Assembly (NCBI GenBank): GCA_963969345.1
Contig: OZ017768.1
Span: forward strand, 6,410,718-6,474,717
Source: Turbatrix aceti
Taxonomy: Eukaryota > Nematoda > Chromadorea > Rhabditida > Panagrolaimidae
DNA length: 64,000 bases
Reading direction: 5' to 3'
The translations under genes and the position numbers were made by a program. Shown here in pieces: positions 25,534-37,138 of the stretch; positions within the stretch are counted from its first letter, which is position 1; every line of letters begins with the position of its first letter. Below the pieces are notes generated by a model. That model searched no databases. It was given only the letters and a program-made list of their open reading frames with translations, and was not told the DNA's origin.

Positions 25534-27356
25534 TCAGATGCCGGAGGTGAGGTTGACGGTCGCGACGGCACTTGGGGGCTTGCCGTCGATGAAGTCGGAC
25601 ATGTCGAGTTCAAGTGACCTAAAAAACCAAAAAAATCCCCAAACAAAAACCAAAAAAAACCCACTTGGCAACTTTGAAGATGAATTCATAGTCCACATTA
25701 CAGTTGAACTTGGGCTGGGCCAAGTTGGCGGCCGACGAGACCCTCACGACAAATCCCATCCGTATGAGTTGGGCGAGTTTGTCGACAATATCCACGCGAA
25801 TGTCACCGTGGAAGTTGAACAGGAAAAAGAGCGCAATTGCCTGGACCCGGGCCAGGCCAAAGGGCCGGGGACCACTCTCGAAGTTGGGATTATCAGCGGA
25901 AGGTTTTGAACGAGCCTTGGTGTGCTGCGTTGACTGAAAACACACACACGATTGGTGGCAACATTCTTAGAAAACAAATAAAAGCAGTCAAACCTTGCAA
26001 AATATTAGAGGATCGGTCGGACGACGATTGAAACCGGCACAAAATGCCGCCATGAGAACGTATTTAGTCGAATCGGGCATCGCAAGGATGTTACGTTCGT
26101 CGACAAAATCGGAGTTAGCGTCACGCCCGGCTTCAGCGTCGCTCACGGTGAAGTACTTGGCGATGTCCAGGGGCTCCCACTTGCCGGTGGAGCTCTCCAG
26201 GATGTCTGGGTGCTTCATTATGACTTCGCAGATCTGAAAAATGAAAAATTATCGTAACCGAGGAATAAAATCCGGATGCCATGGCCGGACAAAACGAGAA
26301 TAACAAAATAAAGATATTTCTTCATTTTTTTAGTGTTTGAACTCAAATTATTCTCCCAAATGATTTTTTTTTAAGTAAAAAAATTTTAGCAAAAAAACAG
26401 TTTTGAACAGAAATTTGTTCGTAATTTGTCAAAATTAGCAAAAAAATACCCCAAACGAAAGTAAATATTTTTCTAAAAACCAAAGAAGACCTCTTTTTGG
26501 ACCCAAATGTAATTTTAGGCTACTTTTATGCCTTGAAAATAACAATTTTGGCAACATTCAAATTTTAGGCAACTCACCAGAAAATAAATACGCCTGGGAT
26601 CATCAGTCGTGTGCCCCGACAGGTAGGTAGAACAAGCCTTGACAAATGCGTAGGGAAAGTTTTTCTCCAATTTTTCCGGACTCTCATCAGGATGCCGCGT
26701 CCGGTAGATCTCCAGAACGCGCCTCGCTGTGGAGCTGTGCTTACCAGACTGAGGACACAAGTTGAAGCTAATGCACTTGAGAAAGTCACAGCCAAGTCGG
26801 CACCTATGAATGGGAAGGTGGGAGAGGGTGACGAGTTTTATCCGACGTTGAAACTGCAAAATTCAGCCCAGTTTTATTCGTAGGCGAAAAAAAGATATCG
26901 TAACCAACCTCACGATCCCCAAATCCGTCGAACAGGCTCTTGAGTACAGCGGCCTTGACTTCGGAAAGCGACTCCACGTTGAGCAGGCAGAGAACGCCTC
27001 GACTGTCGGAGACTTTGAGGACCGCGCTGTCCAGGACGGAGGTCACCAGGTCCGCAGGAGTCCTCGCAGCCTTGCCACGGCCTTCAGAGAGCGTACAAGC
27101 AGATACTATAGCGCTGTACAACTCGTTCTGATTGGTAATGCCAAGGCAGTCTGTATCGACAACTCGTAGCTTGCTCTGCAAAGAAAATTGGAAAATAAAA
27201 CTTGTACCTGTCAAAAGTATAAAAACCAACATTTTCGATATTTTCCCGTAACTCCTGCACAAAGAGTCCCTGTGACGCCGAATCGGGCACGATCAGGTGG
27301 ATGTGGTTAATCTCGGGGGCGTCAAGACGAACGGCATCAATGACGTTTTCCATCAT
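25534..27356 (-). CDS. orc-5: Origin recognition complex subunit 5-like protein
   Basis: Model complement(join(25534..25618, 25665..25933, 25994..26233, 26578..26853, 26909..27175, 27231..27356)), 420 residues; human ORC5 is 435. Six exons join in phase. The C-terminal half is the clearest: STKYVLMAAFCAGFNRRPTD matches the ORC5 YLL-AS-L-SYNP-RTD block, and GPRPFGLARVQAIALFFLF its FPLDRL region; the end reads KFNCNVDYEFIFKVAK then SLELDMSDFI. The N-terminal AAA part aligns in position, but the phosphate-binding loop is altered (PDSASQGL where human has GHTASGKT), so ATP binding looks lost. RIKLVTLSHLP corresponds to the sensor strand. The in-frame start is uncertain: the first ATG pair is at 27356 and the frame closes just upstream of 27398. 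The product helps load the replicative helicase at origins. Confidence 0.85.
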
Positions 27357-27725
27357 TTTTGGCACCAAGAACTTCGATTCGATCAGTCCAATGGACAATT
27401 ATTGTAAACTCAATTTTCGCGCTCAAATTCCATGCGCGCATGCTGCGACACAGGATCCGTTCGGAACCACGTGTTTGTATTTTACTTTTCTCCGCTTTTT
27501 TTGAATTTGAACGTTTCACACATTTTTTAAAATACGTTTTTATTGTCATACCATCACAAAGATACTCAAACGTGCGATTTTAGTACAAAAGGGAATATTT
27601 AAATTTGCAGGCGCCGTTACGGGGATGGAGACACAGTCGGTGGTGGTGGGCAATTGACGACTTTCCTCAACCTGATCTTGGATCTGTGGATCTTGTGGAG
27701 ATCGACGTGAACCGGGAGACGATAT
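27357..27725. other. Intergenic region between ORC5 and flp-5
   Basis: 370 bases with the ORC5 5' region and the flp-5 3' UTR. No other gene was seen. Confidence 0.5.
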
Positions 27726-30025
27726 TCAGCCAAATCGGATGAATTTCTGGCCTGCGCGTTTGTAGCTAGCTCGGGGGACAAAGACGGGCGCGTTGTCGGA
27801 GTCCGTTACCTGGTCCAGCGGGAAGGGTCTGCCGATCATGAATGCATCCGCGTTCACCGGCACCTGGGAGATGATGTTCGCCAAGGCATCGGGAGTGGCT
27901 TCTTCCTGACCGCTGCGACCGAAGCGGATGAATTTCTGGCCAGATCTGCCGAATCGGATGAATTTGTTTTTCGGCGCCCTCAAACCGCGTTCAAAGCTGA
28001 AAAAAAAAGATGGTTGTTATTTTTTTAATTTCGACGCAGCAAAATTCGAATGGATGCCCCCGTTTTGCACCGCCGACGTATAATTTTGCAAAAAAAAAAA
28101 TAAATTTAGGCAAAGTTATGGCGTTTGTTTGCATGAATCGTCCCTGGCAGGTGCATGTTTTATTCATGGCACTTCTGTCGGTGTCAAAGCGGGCGACTTT
28201 TTGAAAAACAGCAATTAATCACACTTTTGGCGGGTTGTGTATTTTTGGATTTAAGCCGCACTCTTTTTTTTTCCGGTGACCTGCGCTAATTCGATAACCA
28301 ACAAACAACCCCCGCCCAGTTCACGTGAATATGTAATCTGGTGTCGTCTTCCGAGGAACGTGCCGAATTCTTATTACTGCCTAATTACCACCTCTGCTTT
28401 GTAATTCGTTTTCTGCGAAAAAAAAACACAATTTAACGTAGAATTTATTTATAAAACGTGTTTTTTGAATTGTTTTTGACTAACAACTGCTTCCGGCCGG
28501 GGACAAAAAAAACGTGGTCTGCAAACCAATAAGACATGCGCTATCAGGAATTCATTTGGGTTATTCAATGAAAATGGCGTGAGAAAAGATGCGCGCGCGC
28601 GAGCACCGATCTGTGCACTTTCAATGAAAAAAAAAATTTAATCCGATCCTGTAACTTTTCTAATCCAAGCAGGAAGAAGTTTCCAAGTACAGTACCGGAT
28701 TTTCCAAGGCCAGAAGTCGAACGTGGATAGGATTTGAGGGACTACAGGCGCCTCTGCAGGAGGATTAGTTCTTTTTTTAGACGTCAAATTCACTTGCGAG
28801 TTCGACTCAAAGAAGCCAAGTCCTGGCAGTGCTATAACCTACGCACCAAGAATCAGCTCGCCTTCTACCTCCTACACCGGTGAAAAATGACGTTTTTGGT
28901 GACAAAACAAGGCCTACGAACCGACCATAAACCTGCCAGCGCCGGAAGCAGTGTACCAGATGTTCGCAAAGGTCGTTTCTATTGTTGGCAACAGACAGAC
29001 ATTTAACAGCAGCCATCCATGGTAGTTGGGTAACAAGCGGTGCTCAACGAGTTCCTCCGGGATCCTCTCGAATTACTGTTAGAGTTGCGTGGCAGTCGGA
29101 AGAAAAATGAGTGATGACGATATCTTTTTTTGATGAATCACGAATTTATGACCTCGACGGTTTGCACTTGTGGCTGTCGACCGTTTGCTTCTGGGACACG
29201 GCTGTCCATCATCCATCATCCGTGGATGGCAACATGCCACGCTTTTATCGGTGCCCGTTCGCCTGACCTTTGCCCGCGGTCGATTCTCTCTTGCCCGTTG
29301 ACGACGTCACTCTTTGGTCCTCCGAGCACCTCTTTGCCCCACTCAAAGTTCGTCGACAACAACTTCCACCTCTTGGCGCCAACTCACCACTTTCGTATAC
29401 GAGTCTGTTGTTGTCCAAGTCCGACGAAAACCAGCAAAAAGTCAATTGCCAACCCAACCCCCACTTCATCAGACGGGCACACATAAGTTGCGTGCATGGT
29501 GTATGTATCTGATTACGAGTACGGGCACGAAATGCCTCTGCTTCGTGCTCTCACTTACGCTAGGTTGGCTCCGTAGTAACGACGCTTGATTTGGTTCAGA
29601 ATTAGAAGCAGAGTTGAGAGTACTAATCTAATTCTCGCTAACTCAACGTACCAGGCAGGCGCCAGACAACTGACGCAACAACAGAAGCTCATAACAGCTT
29701 CGGTAAACATTTAAATTGTCAATGAACTGGATAAAATGCCACAAAAACACATCGTATTGGTCGCTACCGTAATATTCTAGTCAAAGTAGCTTTTTTTTTA
29801 ACTTTCGCTCCGAGACCAATTTTTTCCAGATGAAAGAGCAAAACGTTTACGGTACACTGCCCATCCCAGTCACTATTGCCCATCCCAGTCAAAAAAGATA
29901 GAAACTCACTCTTGGCCGTTGACTGTGTCCAGAAGGCAGGAAATAACGATGCACGAAACGATGCAAGCTACGAAGACCTGGCGTCCGAGGGTGGTCGGCG
30001 TTGTGGTGTCACCTCTGAAGGCCAT
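27726..30025 (-). CDS. flp-5: FLP-5-like FMRFamide-related neuropeptide precursor
   Basis: Model complement(join(27726..27996, 29910..30025)), 128 residues. Exon 1 ends in a hydrophobic signal segment (FVACIVSCIVISCLL, then DTVNGQ). Exon 2 holds three peptides, each ending KFIRFG followed by arginine or the stop: LRAPKNKFIRFG-R, SGQKFIRFG-R, and after a spacer KR-AGQKFIRFG. The glycine donates the C-terminal amide. C. elegans flp-5 has the same order: a longer APK-type peptide, a short one, a spacer, then a final short one after KR ending the protein. The first-exon link is inferred from the matching phase (2 then 1) across a 1.9-kb intron, and a small middle exon cannot be excluded. The peptides should be secreted by neurons and act on G-protein-coupled receptors. 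Confidence 0.85.
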
Positions 30026-30225
30026 TATTGTTTCTCTCTCTCCAAGTGATATTACCGCTGCAAAAAAAGTTACGTTTAACGATAATTATTAGCCAGGAAC
30101 GGCAGAGTTCGAATCTCGCAACGAAAAAATATTATACATAAACAACAACCGTTCGAGCAGGTCAAATACATGGATGGCAGTCAAGCGAGAGTGGTACCGA
30201 TGAGATACGGAGTCTTATTAATTAC

Positions 30226-30390
30226 CAGAAGACCAGGCACGTTGTTCGTTCGGCCAGATGCGCATTGAAAATGCATCAGTAACCTCCTTCCTGACCACTC
30301 GGAAGAAGCTCGTTTGAGAGTGACGAAACTTTGTGCACATACACGTGGCCACTCAACTTGGATCTCTGGGCCCTCGATTTTATGAACAAG
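30226..30390 (-). CDS. Isolated coding-like exon
   Basis: 165 bases, 55 codons, between a TTTCCCCAACAG acceptor and a TCTG-GTAATT donor. It reads LVHKIEGPEIQVEWPRVC and onward without a stop in phase 0. No domain was recognised. It may be a downstream exon of the tentative secreted-peptide gene at 30.9-31.9 kb, but the phases do not join simply (phase 2 to phase 0), or it may be chance. Confidence 0.25.
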
Positions 30391-30901
30391 CTGTTGGGGA
30401 AAAACAAACATGATAAAACAAACCGTGTGTGACTTCAAATTTTATACAAAAAAAACAAGCTGCATCCGCGCTGTCGTCACGGACTTCATTATGCGCATGG
30501 TAACTTGTCATGAATACCCCTCCTCCTACGGCCTCGTCATACATCACAGAAAAAATTTTTTTTTTAGTGTTCCAGTGCGTGCCCCCGTTTTCCACTCAAG
30601 TGGTCGCATCGGGGGCATGGATTCTGGTGTCTGGGGGGTCGTGGACCCCTGAAAAAAAATCAGAACTAATGAAATTTTTCAAATCACAGAAAATGCGCAG
30701 TGTTGGGTCTCGAAGCGATAAATTCCCAATCAAAATAGATAATTTTTAGGCCTGCATGAACCAATACGTGAAAAAGCAAGCGTCTTGTTTTTCTCGAATA
30801 AACCCCGAGTTATGTATACTTATTCGGTGATGCGAGTGGCGGTGAGCTAATCATCTTTGCAACCACTCTACGAAAGAGGAAAGGAGAGGAGATCTGTTTA
30901 C

Positions 30902-31936
30902 CTGGGGGCAATTAGGCGGATTTGCAGAAAGATTGTCTGCGGGCCGGAAAAGTGGCTATAGTCGACTTTGTCTATATCCGGTCTGCTTCCGGGTAGCGCA
31001 GCAGCAGCTTCGGTTGGATTCACGGTTGGTTTTTGTTTTGCAGCTCTGCGTCCGGGCCTGTTACGTGGGTTCGCTTTTATTGGACCGTATGGGCCGAGCC
31101 ACAAATCCACGCCCATGCCATTGTGCGCGCACTAGAAGCGTTCGAAACAGGGCACAGAGCACTCTTGACGTGAGTTTGACATTCTTTTTATAATACGTAT
31201 TATCATGGAAACATTTCCTAGTATCTGTCAGGGGAGAACGCGTCGCGCCATTGTTGCATTCATGCCAAAATCCGTTTAACAGCATAAAGGCGTCTAAAGT
31301 GCCATTCTTAGCAGACACTCTCGTTTTGGATGGGTTGGAACAATTTACACCCTCTTCATGGACATCGAGGGTTCGCGAAAGTTCAAAACAGGAACTTGGG
31401 ATCATAAAATTTATTTTTTATTTCTGACAACATTCGGATGAAAAAAAGAGGTTTGCTTCCGCTAGAAGCAAGCCGAGGAAGTCCCAACGGCTTTTATATA
31501 TCCGTTTATAGGCGGATGACTGTTGCGCAGTTATTTAGTAGTGTTGCCGCGAGGCAGGCATCACGTCACCTGCCAGGTGCACCTGCCCAAGCCCAGGTCA
31601 GACCAAAGAAGGCAAGGCGTTTACGGCACCAGTGACAGGCTAACCCGGCGCGTGTGGCAAGAATCAGACGACGCCATTCGGGGCGGGGACCACCCTGAGC
31701 CCAACCCAGGCTATGTGCCTCACCTGGAGGGTGTATCGTAAGCCAAAGGTGCGCGCGCGCATAAATACAATACATCAAAAAAAGAGGGGGTGTCCCTAGC
31801 TTTTTTTAGGCTTTTGAAAACAATTTTGGACATTGTATTATATTATATTATACTTTGACGACACGTGAAAAAGTTAATCACTCACAACCGCCAAAAAAAG
31901 AAGGAAGACGAGAAACAACAACGGACAATGACGCAT
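30902..31936 (-). CDS. Tentative secreted peptide precursor, partial
   Basis: Two exons join in phase: complement(31886..31936) and complement(30902..31131). The first encodes MRHCPLLFLVFLLFLAV, a textbook signal peptide core, and its ATG lies downstream of a TTTCATCAG acceptor. The second starts CAHNGMGVDLWLGPYGPIK after TTCTAG and contains RNRPGRR, a glycine-dibasic processing site, then ends at an AG-GTAAAC donor in phase 2. The 3' exon is unknown. If spliced to the acceptor at 30392, a 36-codon frame ending in a stop follows. The family was not recognised, and both exons are short enough that chance cannot be ruled out. Confidence 0.3.
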
Positions 31937-32984
31937 GGCCCGTATGCGGGCGGCATAAGCTGTTGCCTGATGAAAAAAAAAAGTTGAAGCGACTTATTCT
32001 CAAATCATTCACGGTGGGATGAGCACACTTCCGGCTAACGGATCTCTAATGCGTCCCTGAAGAGGTCTTTTTTGAGAGGGGACTGCACTGGCTTCGGCGT
32101 CGGCGTCAGCTTCTGGTAACGATACCCACCCCGAGAGTCGCACGAACATTTATGGCAAAAGCGAAACCGATGCCTAGGGAAATTCCCACGAGCAAGGTAC
32201 TACGTCTGAGCCGGTTCTGCTTCTGGAAATGACGAATTTAGATCATCTGTTTTGCAGAAATTAAAAATTTTCACTCCGCTCCTGAATTTTTAAAAATTGA
32301 GAATTTAAAACGCCGTTCAACGAAAAAAATGTGCGAAAATGCGGAGATTTGTGAACATTTCTTCGGAGCCCGACCGATGCCCTCTTTCTTGTAGGGCAAT
32401 TATCATAAGTCAAAGACAAAAAAAACGCCGCAGACGGCGATTGTGCTTTTGTACGCAAAAATGCTCGTCGACCGACGGCCGCCAGAAAGTTGAGTTTTGG
32501 GAGATACAACGACGCGGACAAAAGCCCTGACAGATGGCTGACTGCTGTCCTGTCCTCGGGAGTGTCCTAAATTGTCCTCTCTTTTTTTTCACGCACATCT
32601 GGCTGGCACTGACGACGTAGAATTTAGCTGTTGATGCCACGCTGAGATGCGCGCCAAAAACAGAACTCGTACGCGTATTTAGTACGTGGGGGCGCATTGT
32701 GCAGGCTACTTGGTTAGTTAATGGCCGGCCAGAGATACGAAAAAGATAGCCCTGGCTCAAATCTGCGGGGGGTTCCCTCCGAGAAATGTCCCTTATGCAT
32801 GCGCGTGACAAGTGGCCATTTCGCAGGTGTAGCCGACGGCAGGGCGGAATGCGTTACCATAATGAGGTCATCCTCGTTTATCCGAATTCGTAAAATTCTA
32901 TTTTTAGACCTCGACAAGGGTATCAGCGCCTGCTTGGACAGATCAAAGCTCAAATTCAGCCTGGATTCTTTCAAACTGCCGTTT
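31937..32984. other. Intergenic region
   Basis: About 1 kb. Open frames on both strands overlap with no domain. No gene could be supported. Confidence 0.4.
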
Positions 32985-33357
32985 TTTTATTTGTGAACGA
33001 ACACGAACGTTTTTGACCGTGTTCGCGAACAAACGCGAACGAACAATATCCAACAATTTTTTTTTCAAATTTTCAAAATTGTGTTCTCCCGAGTGGAAAA
33101 ACTTATTTACAATTAGGCACTCCACAATTTCCTGTTTTTGAATATCAGTCTTCCTAATTTTTTTCTTGGCAAGTAAATTTGATGAACGTTATTTGTTATT
33201 TTTTGTCAAAAATTATCGGTTTTGACATCGTTACCCTAATTTTACCTAAAATTTTGTTAGGTTTACTTTACTTTGTTCGCGAACGAATAAATTTTAAGAA
33301 AATTCGTATTCGTTCGCGAACAAACACGAAGGAACGCGAAAGTTCTGACCATCCCTG
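32985..33357. mobile_element. hAT-like MITE copy, intergenic
   Basis: Ends CTGACCATCCCTG, the inverse of the CAGGGATGG terminus of the 17.2 kb copy. GTTCGCGAAC arms are present at both ends and TGACATCGTTACCCTAATTT lies inside. The left end is degraded. Confidence 0.65.
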
Positions 33358-33714
33358 CTGCACCTGTGCGTTACCTGCCCCCAGCGGCACGTCATGCCTC
33401 ATACAATTTTGCTCATCTATGCATGCGTTGAGTTTTCTTTACGCACAAAAGAACGTTTTTGGGGACAAAAACTTTTTGGCTTTGTTGTCAAAACAGACAA
33501 AAAACAAATTATACCAATTGAAATGTCCGAATGGGGTTCAATCAGGCGCATCAAAAACTTTTGTCCCCCGCAGGTGCCGGCTGAAACACCAAAAAAAGAT
33601 CAAAGATAATCCCTGGCGCATCCAAAAAAAGGCACTTGAAATAAAAAAAAAGCAATTTTGTTTTTGTCAGCCAAAAATCCGTAGAAAAGATCGTGTACAC
33701 TACAGTAACCCTCC

Positions 33715-33903
33715 ATGGAAACGGTAGGCCCAATGGACTCATCATTCATCCCGATGGGCCCGTTAATCGCTGTTCAGAGGCCAAAAACCACGACGGCGCC
33801 GCGTTCACGACCGAGGCCGGACAATGTGTCGCCGGCACAAAAAATAGAAACGGTAAATAAAGACGATGTTTATTTGCAGATGCAACTCGACAAAGCAGGA
33901 TAA
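33715..33903 (+). CDS. Short open frame, unproven
   Basis: 62 codons with proline- and threonine-rich content (RPKTTTAPRSRPRPDN). It has no signal peptide or domain. A TTTATTTGCAG acceptor lies inside its 3' end, so part of it may be a noncoding or minus-strand exon instead. Confidence 0.15.
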   Translation: METVGPMDSSFIPMGPLIAVQRPKTTTAPRSRPRPDNVSPAQKIETVNKDDVYLQMQLDKAG

Positions 33904-33995
33904 CGGGGTTTTTTTGCCGCGTTGTTGGAGATAAAAATAACACACTCACATCAGCGGGCGGTTGTGGGAACCGACGATGACGTGAAGCAAAGTGA

Positions 33996-34160
33996 AGGTT
34001 GGATTGAACGAACGTTCGCGAACACGGTAAAAATGTTCTCGTTCGTTCGATTCTCCAAACAAACAAAATTTTAAAATTTAAAAAAAATTACGTTTGTTCA
34101 ATCTTCGAACATAATTTTTAAAATGTTCGTCGCTTCGTTCGCGAACAAAAAACGGCTGTT
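33996..34160. mobile_element. hAT-like MITE copy, short
   Basis: Starts GGTTGGATTGAACGAACGTTCGCG and ends GTTCGCGAACAAAAAACGG, with inverted arms and little interior. It looks like a deleted copy of the same family. Confidence 0.55.
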
Positions 34161-34294
34161 CTCTAATATCAAATTTACCTCCCCAAAAATCCACAAATCG
34201 TAGCAAAAAACAACTCATTTACCCAGAATTTACACAGAATGAGAACGGATGTTACAGACCCACTGGCACATTGTCAGACTCAAACAGCTTTCTT

Positions 34295-35822
34295 TCACAC
34301 GTTGTGATTCGTGTAGAGGTCCATAAACGTGACTACGAACGCCTCGAGGTGGTAGATCTCCTTGCTGCCGTGGAGGGACGAGTGCTCGTAGCGAGCGGCG
34401 GCCTCGATGACCTGGGTGCGGATGGCGGGCGTGCAGTATTTGAGAAAAGAGTCCAGAAGATGCTTGAAAACGACGGAAGTCGGAACACCTCGTGAAAGGA
34501 TTTCGTAGAGCCCATTTCGCACTTCGAGGATCCTAAAACGAAAATTGTACGTCAAAGGTGAAAAATTTATAAATTCAAAAAAACCCGCCCTCTGGCGTTG
34601 CGGGACCGGAGAGCGAGGGCAGCGATATCCCGGATGTACACCTCCCAGTCCGGCTCGATCGGTTTTCTGTCGTTCAGCTCATTTCCGCTGAAAAAAAAAT
34701 TTTAGGTAAAAAATAAAAATTCGCAAAATTTTTTTTTTAATTTTTGAAATTCAATTTTTTTAAATTGCAGTAAAAAACCAACTATTCGATGGATGAGGCT
34801 TCCAAGATGACAAATGCCCTTCTTATGTTGCCGTTGGCACAGGTCAGGACGGAATGGAGAAAACCGTCGGATACGTTTACGTTCTCCTTTCGAGCGACGG
34901 ATTTGAGGCACATCCTGATCTAAAATGGACACATGAAACAAGCACATCCTCGGGAAATGAACAAACCTCGTCATCGGAAGGAGCACTGACCCGGACAACC
35001 ATCGTACGACTCCGGAGAGGCTCGATGATCTTGGACATGGACGAGCAGCTCAGAAAGATTTTGCACGTCGCCGCGTACTTTTCCATCGTTCGACGCAGGC
35101 TGTGTTGGGCATCCTTGCTGAGCTTGTCGGCTTCGGTCAGGACGACGACCTTGAACGCCTTCTGCTCGGCGGTGTTAATCTGCGGAGACTGCGCCATCTG
35201 CTTGATTATCTCTTGCACAACAACTCTGTCTTGAAAACCGACATCGCTAAAAAAACGCGTGAGCCGTAAAATTATATTAAAAAAGAAAATCTCTGTTTTT
35301 ACAAAAAAAACAACTTTGTATAATCAAAAACGGCAATAAAGAAATTATGTGGCCTAACTAACGACCGTTAGCGCGCGGTAAAAAAAACAAAATAAAATTA
35401 AATTAGAGCCAAAAACTTATTATTGCCTGCAGGGAAGTAAATTTAATTTTGTTTACCGTCGGAACGGTAAAATAAGAAATAAAAAGTGCTATATCGTACA
35501 AATGAAAAAAAAAGAAGGGAAAAACTAACCTCGGACAAACTTCGATGTGATAATTCGACGAAAGCGTGGTGATCTCGAGTTTCTTTCCCGACGGCGTCTC
35601 AAAAGTTCGCTCGTCCATTTTGACATTTTCGACCGCAGCGCCGTAGAGTTCTCTCAGAATGCAGTGGATTCTGGTGTACTTTCCGGCTCCATCGGGACCG
35701 TAAAACATGAGATGAGGAAAGTTTCCGGCACGAACAATTTCTGATAGCTTGGAAGTCAGGTCCTGGTGAAAGGTGAGCTCCGAGAGCTTGTGCGGCCGGT
35801 ACTTGTCCATCCAGAGAGCCAT
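34295..35822 (-). CDS. RFC3: Replication factor C subunit 3
   Basis: Model complement(join(34295..34532, 34589..34687, 34783..34919, 34967..35246, 35530..35822)), 348 residues; human RFC3 is 356. It starts MALWMDKYRPHKLSEL and carries a P-loop (FYGPDGAGKYTRI; human has KK where this has KY). KVVVLTEADKLSKDAQHSLRR is the Walker B/DEAD-like region and IIEPLRSRTMVVRV the SRC-type arginine-finger motif. The collar domain ends with KEIYHLEAFVVTFM. Exon 4 ends where the only in-phase option is a GC donor (AGAGG-GCGGGT), giving an exact-length match to human RFC3 there. The protein is one of five RFC clamp-loader subunits that open PCNA onto primed DNA. It is divergent from ALKBH4, 210 bases away. 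Confidence 0.93.
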
Positions 35823-36032
35823 TTTTAAGCCGTCGTGATACAGGGATTCAAAAAAAAAAACAAGTTAGCCAATCAACGCGACTGGCAAAACAAAAAAAAG
35901 ACAACCGCCAAATTTACGCGCCTAAATAAGACTTTGGCAAAGTGTCCACTCTGTTTTTGCGGGGAAAATTCTTGACAGATTTCATCCAGCTTCGGCTTTT
36001 CAGCTGTTTTTGGCTTTTTTTTGTAGACGAAC

Positions 36033-36977
36033 ATGGCTCCCGAATTCGAGTCTGTCTGCGCGTGTAAAGGAGCCCGCTTTTGTGCTTTGTGCAGGGATTC
36101 TCCGCGGGTGAAAGCCCTCAAATTCGTCGGAGATCCGGTCGAGGCACTGAAAACCCACCGCGTCTTTGTGTTTTCCCCGACCACCGGTCTGTGTCATCCC
36201 GCACCACCTGGCCTATCACTGGCGTCATCGCTCGACGACTTCCGTGAAGCAGCAGGTCGTGCTGCGGATTTTGAGGGGGAGACGATATCGATCGACGGTT
36301 TACTGTTTATCCGGGATTTTCTATCACCGGAAGAAGAAAACGCTCTTGTTTCTGATATCGAAACCGTGCCATGGGTGCTCTCGCAGTCGGGTCGCCGCAA
36401 GCAGGATTACGGTCCGAAGGTGAACTTCAAGCACAAGAAAGTCAGGTGCGAAGCTTTTCGCGGAGTGCCGGAATACGCTGACCGTCTGCTGGCCAAGATG
36501 GACGCGCTTTCGGGCGGCAAACTCGCGCACTACCAACCCTTTGAACTCTGCAACCTCGAATACAACCCAGAGAGGCTAGCTGCCATCGAGCTGCATTTTG
36601 ACGATATGTGGATCTGGGGAAATCGGCTCATCAGGTTTGTTCGTTTTTTCTCTTTTTTTTTTGTGTTTTCAGCAGTTTTTTTACTCTTCCGCGTTAATTT
36701 TAGCCTAAATCTTCTCTCAGACGCAGTGATGACCTTTGAACAACCCGAACGCAAGATTCTGGTGTTTGTCTACATGGAACAACGCGCCTTGCTTTCCATG
36801 TTCGATGAGGCGCGCTATGAATGGAGGCACGGCATCTTTCCTCATCACGTCACAAATCGCCGGATCGCACTCACAATGCGTGAGCCCAGTGGCGTCTTTC
36901 AGCCCGGGGGCGAGCTGTACGATAAATACGGAAAAGAGTTGATCGAGCGCGGTAATATTCGTCTTCAAATTCGTTGA
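36033..36977 (+). CDS. ALKBH4: ALKBH4-like 2-oxoglutarate/iron dioxygenase
   Basis: Model join(36033..36634, 36704..36977), 291 residues. The N-terminus CACKGARFCALC matches the cysteine motif of ALKBH4. The metal-binding HxD is in IELHFDDMWIWG, the distal histidine in YEWRHGI, and the 2-oxoglutarate-binding arginine probably in NRRIALTMRE. The splice gives LISLNLLSD, matching the human LVSLNLLS block. The 69-bp intron is a multiple of three and contains no in-frame stop, so the unspliced frame also runs through. The start follows a TTTTTTGTAG acceptor by six bases. Mammalian ALKBH4 demethylates a lysine in actin; other substrates have been proposed. Confidence 0.93.
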   Translation: MAPEFESVCACKGARFCALCRDSPRVKALKFVGDPVEALKTHRVFVFSPTTGLCHPAPPGLSLASSLDDFREAAGRAADFEGETISIDGLLFIRDFLSPEEENALVSDIETVPWVLSQSGRRKQDYGPKVNFKHKKVRCEAFRGVPEYADRLLAKMDALSGGKLAHYQPFELCNLEYNPERLAAIELHFDDMWIWGNRLIRFVRFFSFFFVFSAVFLLFRVNFSLNLLSDAVMTFEQPERKILVFVYMEQRALLSMFDEARYEWRHGIFPHHVTNRRIALTMREPSGVFQPGGELYDKYGKELIERGNIRLQIR

Positions 36978-37138
36978 TTTTATTAAAATTTGTTGGTTTT
37001 TTTGATTTATAAATGAATTTATCCGAGAATTTGTTCATTTGCAATTTTTTCACTCCGGTTATTATTCCTGGTTATATTTTTGTTGTTTTGGATGTTTTTT
37101 TTATTTGTTATGATGCTTGTTTTTGTTTTCAGCTCGAG

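Noticed and set aside
30100..30120. GTTCGAATCTC resembling a tRNA T-loop
   Set aside because: No matching A box or acceptor stem within 80 bases upstream.
31061..31405. 114-codon minus-strand frame with several cysteines
   Set aside because: Overlaps the intron and acceptor of the better-supported peptide exon; no acceptor of its own.
31438..31778. Open frames on both strands in a GC-rich patch
   Set aside because: No signal peptide, no good splice sites and no domain; could not be linked to the signal-peptide exon at 31.9 kb.
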